This document shows positions 61,733-64,000 of a stretch of 64,000 nucleotides of DNA, piece by piece. The stretch is from positions 1 through 64,000 of the forward strand of contig CAKTJC010000005.1 in assembly GCA_934567355.1 (NCBI GenBank), read 5' to 3'. The notes under the pieces are model-generated. The model was not told the origin of the DNA and made no database searches. It was given only the letters and a program-made list of their open reading frames with translations. The translations under genes and the position numbers were made by a program. The stretch comes from an uncultured Oscillospiraceae bacterium (GTDB lineage Bacteria > Bacillota > Clostridia > Oscillospirales > Oscillospiraceae). The first letter of the stretch is position 1. Every line of letters starts with the position of its first letter.

Positions 61733-62965
61733 CTATTGAGGAAACAGCAGCAGCGCGGATAAATCGTTTACATTGGTTCCGGTCGGGCCTGTGAAGATCA
61801 GTCCGTCCGTTTTTTGCAGTGCATGGTAGGAATCGTTATCCCGAAGCACGGCGTCGATGGAAATGCCCATTTGCGCAAGCCGCACGGCGGTGGTTCCATC
61901 TACATAGCCCCCGGCGGCATCCGTGGGACCATCGGAGCCATCCGAACCGACGGAAAAAACCGCCGCGCCGGGCATTTGCGAAATTGCGGGGGCAGCGGCA
62001 AGCGCCAGCTCTTGATTCCGTCCGCCAAGCCCATGCCCGGTCAGCCGCACGACGGTTTCACCACCCATGATAAATGCCAGGGGCGTCTTTGTGCCGTGGT
62101 GAAACTGGGCGATGGAACCAAGCATGCTGCCCGCGTCACGGGCGGTGCAGCGCAGGCTGTCAGTGAGAATTATCGGGTGAATCCCCAGCTCCCGGCAGGT
62201 CTGCGCAGCAGTCTGGCACAGCTGTGCGACGCTGCCGGTGACCTGCGTTTGTACGTTGTCAAGCCTGGAGGGAGTGGGGCGGGAGAGCGCTTCCATGGCC
62301 TGGGAGGACAGCGGAAGATTGTATTTTTTCACAATTTCCAGTGCCTGCTCCGCTGTGGAGCTGTCCGGGTAGGCAGGACCCGAGGCGATCATATCCAGCG
62401 GATCACCGAGAATATCCGAAAGGACGACGCTCAGCACCTGCGCCGGTGCGCAGTGCAACGCAAATCTGCCGCCCTTCACATTGGAAAGCCGCTTGCGGAT
62501 GATATTCATTTCCGTAATATCGGCGCCGCATCCAAGCAGCCTTGAGGTGATTTCCTCCAGCTCCGACTGCGCAATCAGCGGGCTTTCAAACAGCGCGCTG
62601 CCGCCGCCGGAAACCAGGAACAGAACCGTATCGGACGCAGTGAGACCCTGCACCATTTCCAGAGCCTCCTGCGTCGCGCTGTAAGAATCGGCATCGGGAA
62701 CGGGATGCCCCGCCTCCCGAATCCGCAGAGCTCCAATGGCGCCCATGGAGTAGCCGTGCTTTGTGATAACAATTCCCTGAGAAATCTTATCCTCCAGCAG
62801 CGCATAAGCTGCGTTTGCCATCTGCCAGGCCGCCTTTCCGATCGCCACCAGGCAAACCCGTCCCTTCGGTTCCCATTGCGCCAATGCCCGCCGCACAGCC
62901 TCATCCGGCAGCGCCGAACGAATCGCAGCCTTTATGATCAAATCTGCAGTTTCTCTCAGTTCCAT
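61733..62965 (-). CDS. Glycerate 2-kinase (MOFRL/DUF4147 type)
   Basis: 410 residues. DUF4147 N half with GKAAWQMANAAYALL and LVSGGGSALFESPL; MOFRL half with FIMGGETVVRLTGHGLGGRN and SVGSDGSDGPTDAAGGYVD. Phosphorylates glycerate to 2-phosphoglycerate. Divergent from a FadR-type regulator, which probably controls it. Confidence 0.92.
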   Translation of the reverse strand: MELRETADLIIKAAIRSALPDEAVRRALAQWEPKGRVCLVAIGKAAWQMANAAYALLEDKISQGIVITKHGYSMGAIGALRIREAGHPVPDADSYSATQEALEMVQGLTASDTVLFLVSGGGSALFESPLIAQSELEEITSRLLGCGADITEMNIIRKRLSNVKGGRFALHCAPAQVLSVVLSDILGDPLDMIASGPAYPDSSTAEQALEIVKKYNLPLSSQAMEALSRPTPSRLDNVQTQVTGSVAQLCQTAAQTCRELGIHPIILTDSLRCTARDAGSMLGSIAQFHHGTKTPLAFIMGGETVVRLTGHGLGGRNQELALAAAPAISQMPGAAVFSVGSDGSDGPTDAAGGYVDGTTAVRLAQMGISIDAVLRDNDSYHALQKTDGLIFTGPTGTNVNDLSALLLFPQ

Positions 62966-63027
62966 CCTTCACCCTCCGCTTTCAAGATGCCGTCCTGCCT
63001 ACAGACAGTGTCATTTTGTATAAAAAA

Positions 63028-63056
63028 AGTATAGCTTATCTACAGCACAATATCAA
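63028..63056 (-). promoter_or_regulatory. Promoter of glycerate kinase gene
   Basis: Minus-strand TTGATA, 17 bases, TATACT, 63-91 bases upstream of the kinase start. Confidence 0.7.
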
Positions 63057-63190
63057 GCGCAGAAGTGCTCTATTTGCGAAATAGGGACGTTTGGAGGAAA
63101 AGCTCTCACCTACCTTTTTGGCTGATTTGCTAAAAAGAGAGCAGAAATTTTGTTGAAAGCATAGAATTGTTGCACAAAGTGAAAATCTTC

Positions 63191-63219
63191 TTGACTTCGG
63201 AAAAGCCGATTGTTATAGT
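63191..63219 (+). promoter_or_regulatory. Promoter of the GntR regulator gene
   Basis: TTGACT, 17 bases, TATAGT, about 80 bases before the regulator ATG. Confidence 0.65.
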
Positions 63220-63302
63220 ACAGATAAAGAAAACGTCCTACGTTTACTTCGAACCTTAGAAACCACAATGGAGTGAACCCAGGAAAACGAGGAGCTTTTT
63301 TA

Positions 63303-64000
63303 ATGGCAGAGTCACACGATACATTTACGGCACGCAGCAGCGAGACGGTTGTGGACTATATTCTGCATGAGATGCAAAATGCATTTATCAGCGGAGCATT
63401 GAAGGCAGGCGATAAGCTTCCCAGCGAGTTTGAGCTGATGAAGCAATTTAACGTGAGCCGCAACTCCCTGCGCGAAGCAATGAAGATCCTATCCGCCCAT
63501 GGGATTGTCAACATCCGGCGGGGGGATGGCACATACATTTCTGAAGAGATCAAGCCCAGCATTATCGACGCAATGACCTACAGCGTTTTCCTTGGCGGCT
63601 CCAATTCAGAGGATCTGGCAAAGCTCAGAGAGGTTCTGGAAAAGGATGTTCTGGAATTCGTAATTAAAGAGGCAACCGACGAGGAAATTGAAGAGGCGGT
63701 ACGGTACGATGGCATGATGATGGATTGTCTCCGCCGTGGGGAACTGGAATCTGCCGGGCACTATGATCTTCAATTTCACTATGCATTGGTCAGGGCAACA
63801 CACAACGTGTTCTTTGCCCGCATGGTGCAGGGAATGTACGCATTGTTTTCCAAGTCGCTTGGCAACAACCTGAAGCTGGATTACGAGGGTGGAATGGTTA
63901 AGATTCCGCACGAAAAAATAATCCGCTGTATCCGTCAGCGGGATATGAGCCAGATTGATGAAGCAATCTCCGACAGCCTGAACAGCTGGAAGTTGGACGT
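63303..64000 (+). CDS. FadR-type GntR regulator, 3' end outside window
   Basis: At least 232 residues, running off the window. N-terminal winged HTH: LKAGDKLPSEFELMKQFNVS, then NSLREAMKILSAHGIV and IRRGDGTYI; C-terminal FCD ligand domain (LREVLEKDVLEFVIKEATDE, YDLQFHYALVRATHN). The FCD domain usually binds small carboxylates through His/Asp residues. Divergent from glycerate kinase, so glycerate or a related acid is the likely effector (inference). Confidence 0.9.
   Translation, partial: MAESHDTFTARSSETVVDYILHEMQNAFISGALKAGDKLPSEFELMKQFNVSRNSLREAMKILSAHGIVNIRRGDGTYISEEIKPSIIDAMTYSVFLGGSNSEDLAKLREVLEKDVLEFVIKEATDEEIEEAVRYDGMMMDCLRRGELESAGHYDLQFHYALVRATHNVFFARMVQGMYALFSKSLGNNLKLDYEGGMVKIPHEKIIRCIRQRDMSQIDEAISDSLNSWKLD

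Noticed and set aside
1-64000. CRISPR arrays, rRNA genes and insertion sequences
   Set aside because: No regularly spaced direct repeats, rRNA signatures or transposase genes other than the ICE recombinase were seen.

Overview
The window reads as DNA from a gut-type Clostridia (Oscillospiraceae-like Firmicute). Evidence: strong AGGAGG ribosome sites, TTGACA/TATAAT promoters, a Met T-box in front of metG, ICE genes typical of clostridial conjugative elements, and chromosomal genes of moderately high GC. Genus cannot be named from sequence alone.

Region 1 (about 1-29,080) is the right part of an integrative conjugative element (ICE) resembling the Tn1549/clostridial family. Backbone genes are a class C sortase (cut by the window edge), a C5 DNA methyltransferase, an NlpC/P60 cell-wall hydrolase, DUF4315 and DUF4366 proteins, topoisomerase III, two tandem ArdA-like proteins, a MOBP-type relaxase with MobC and a putative oriT, an XRE regulator, a small sigma-like factor, an HTH protein, a hairpin-rich non-coding segment, a TnpW-like protein and a large serine recombinase. 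The element ends next to a tRNA-Arg(ACG) gene. AT-richer cargo is inserted in this backbone: a zinc-ribbon membrane protein (0.8-1.6 kb), a Lamassu-like defence pair (DUF4297 nuclease plus SMC-like ATPase, 11.1-13.9 kb) with its own promoter, and an ECF sigma/membrane protein/lipoprotein/ABC transporter cassette (17.2-24.6 kb) in which lipoproteins and permeases are each duplicated.

Region 2 (29-41.4 kb) is chromosomal: tRNA-Arg, a secreted PIG-L deacetylase, mutY with a PHP phosphatase, an operon of two esterase-fold proteins plus an ATP-grasp ligase, and a Zur-box-controlled zinc operon whose binding protein carries a ZinT domain inserted in the middle of ZnuA. A TauE/SafE exporter overlapping a small (p)ppGpp synthetase is on the other strand.

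Region 3 (41.7-48.5 kb) is a nine-gene operon of small-molecule enzymes (MBL hydrolase, three alpha/beta hydrolases, two ATC-hydrolase-family proteins, an LCM-type methyltransferase, two membrane proteins) behind one promoter with a palindromic operator. No function could be assigned; it is the strongest candidate here for an undescribed pathway.

Region 4 (48.6-64 kb) is mostly minus strand: metG with its T-box, dapA-dapB-dapF, DUF2461, a metallophosphoesterase overlapping an unusual cytoplasmic ParB-like/BMP fusion, a three-gene DUF4160 set, a heterodimeric ABC exporter, and glycerate 2-kinase divergent from a FadR-type GntR regulator cut by the window end. No CRISPR array, rRNA or insertion sequence was seen.
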